A DNA stretch of 64,000 nt from contig JAHGAU010000006.1 of NCBI GenBank assembly GCA_019925105.1, positions 1 through 64,000 on the forward strand. The letters are read 5' to 3'. The notes under the pieces are model-generated. The model had not been told where the DNA came from. It saw only the letters and a list, made by a program, of their open reading frames with translations, and made no database searches. This DNA comes from Niebla homalea. Taxonomy: Eukaryota > Ascomycota > Lecanoromycetes > Lecanorales > Ramalinaceae. A program made the translations under genes and the position numbers. Shown here piece by piece: positions 62,705 to 64,000 of the stretch; positions within the stretch are counted from its first letter, which is position 1, and every line of letters begins with the position of its first letter.

Positions 62705-63302
62705 AGTTGTTTGGAAAATTTGTAATCATAATCGCGGATAGAGGATCAATCCTTTGCCTCGAGCATGCTTTGCATCTAGATAGGTGGAAAAGCCTATTCT
62801 AGTCCCTCAATTCTATAGCAGTTCCTTTTGGTAAGCAAAGACAGGGCAGACAAGTCAAGTTTTCCTGCGTTACTTCGAAGAGTAATGTGAGCATCAACAG
62901 TAATGATTATTTCGGAGGCTCCCTTAGCACGCTTCCTGGAGATATTTGTGAATAGGATTGATATGACATAATCGAAGCGTACCTGGACAAGGCTGCTCGG
63001 TCGGACGAACTTCATGCGGGGTCAGCTTCATGCAGTGTCAACTTCATGCATTTGCATATGTCACATCTTGTGGCCGAAATTTTTCGGCCATTCAGAACTA
63101 CGTCTTCTCAATTCACAGGTGGGGACTTTCGAGAGATTTGATCAACAGCTCCGCCATGTCTCTGCTGATGTTATACAACTACTGCTGACTGCCCCAGGTG
63201 CTCGGTGGTTTGGGCGAATTATCCACAATTAATCAACCAATTTTTTGTATCAAAGTTTCAACGACAGCTTAGCATTCCATATCACCAACATCCCGATAAA
63301 GG
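62705..63302. other. Intergenic, promoter of the O-methyltransferase
   Basis: About 600 bp with no gene. A triplicated short motif (GGTCAGCTTCATGC, AGTGTCAACTTCATGC; TTCATGC repeated at about 63,008-63,052) stands out. Confidence 0.4.
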
Positions 63303-64000
63303 ATGGCGCCTCAATCAGAGCTCCTCCGCCTTGCAGAGGATATACATAGCAAGACCTTCAAGATTGTGAACCTTCTGCGTAAGCATGAACAGGGTGAGCC
63401 GACTTTTGAGCCCGACTCTCCCACCATTGGTCTGGCTACTGAAAACGGCGACTTCAAAACCCTGAAGAATTCAGTCAACGAAGCTGCAAACGATCTTCTA
63501 CTGCTCATCAACGGGCCTAGAACCTTTTTACGCACCTTCTTGACTAGCCACTACGAATTGGCTGTGTTCCAAGTAGCAATTGAATACAGATTCTTCCAGA
63601 ATGTCCCCGCAGTTGGTAATATTCACGCAGCTCGGCTCGCGGAGATCGTAGGCATGGACCCCGACAGGACTGGCCGCTTGCTACGTACGCTCGCGACACA
63701 TCGAGTATTCAAGGAGGTCGAGCCAGATATGTTTTCCCACTCCGCCACCTCGGTCATTCTAGCCACAGATCAGGATGTAAACAGTGCCGCGGGGATGCAG
63801 TAAGTGGCTCATGCTCTTCAAAATGACTTTGTGCTTAGCACGCTCGCCAAAACGCTCGACTGATACCTCCTGCAAATTGTTATCAGGATGGACGAGATGT
63901 TCCGAGCAGCTTCTGAAACTTCAACGGCGATGCGCAAAAGCCCGTATGGAACCAGAAGCGAGGACTCGCCCTTCAAAGCTCGACATGGTCTGCATACCTT
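63303..64000 (+). CDS. O-methyltransferase, N-terminal part (runs off the window)
   Basis: The ATG at 63,303 opens a first exon to 63,799; after a 97 bp intron (GTAAGT...TATCAG) the second exon starts at 63,897 and is still open at the window end. About 200 residues are visible. FLTSHYELAVFQVAIEYRFF and AARLAEIVGMDPDRTGRLLRTLATHRVFKEV form the winged-helix dimerisation domain of fungal/plant-type O-methyltransferases. MFSHSATSVIL and the later KARHGLHT are the usual link towards the SAM domain, which is outside the window. It would methylate a hydroxyl of a small aromatic or polyketide product. Its location next to the P450 and PKS supports cluster membership. Confidence 0.85.

Overview
The window looks like the nuclear genome of a filamentous ascomycete (Pezizomycotina). 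Genes carry short spliceosomal introns (about 35-140 bp, GT...AG). The families are fungal: a highly reducing polyketide synthase, CYP52- and CYP503-like P450s, a UMTA/LaeA-like methyltransferase, and a fungal-type calpain. An extremely AT-rich block shows the C-to-T / G-to-A decay of repeat-induced point mutation (RIP). A Dothideomycete with a bipartite genome would fit, but the sequence alone does not fix the species.

Layout. Positions 1 to about 23,640 are an AT-rich, gene-free compartment. It holds degenerate T-rich tandem arrays (recurring core around TTTACCCTTTATTATTTAAT), at least six copies of one dispersed repeat, two copies of a longer repeat with a G-rich hexanucleotide-based minisatellite, and a 7 kb stretch of unidentifiable, probably transposon-derived sequence. 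Composition switches within about 100 bp near 23,640-23,740, where one dispersed repeat copy breaks off. From there on the DNA is normal gene-bearing sequence: a small secreted protein, about 3.4 kb without a recognisable gene, a CYP52-like P450, an FAD-linked (BBE-like) oxidoreductase, a SAM methyltransferase, an atypical NAD(P)-binding (TIP30-like) protein, a calpain-like protease, a kelch membrane protein with a frameshift, a Cys-rich secreted protein, a decayed MFS transporter, a decayed fungal transcription factor, a rhodopsin-domain membrane protein with a frameshift, two divergent SDRs, a 2,667-residue highly reducing PKS, a CYP503-like P450 and the first part of an O-methyltransferase that runs off the window.

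Function. The right end (about 47.9-64 kb: SDR, SDR, HR-PKS, P450, O-MT) has the composition of a polyketide biosynthetic gene cluster, with KS-AT-DH-MT-ER-KR-ACP in the PKS and separate oxidation, reduction and methylation genes. The left group (27.5-34.3 kb: P450, FAD oxidoreductase, methyltransferase, NAD(P)-binding protein) is also typical of secondary metabolism and may be a second or an extended cluster. Between them lie unrelated genes and two pseudogenes, an MFS transporter and a fungal_trans regulator, the classes a cluster usually has for export and control. The tailoring and PKS reading frames are intact while these two are broken. This suggests a cluster that has lost its own regulator and exporter, or genes decaying next to a RIP-affected compartment. 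Three divergent gene pairs (31.2/32.0, 49.1/49.8 and 59.8/60.8 kb) share promoter regions.
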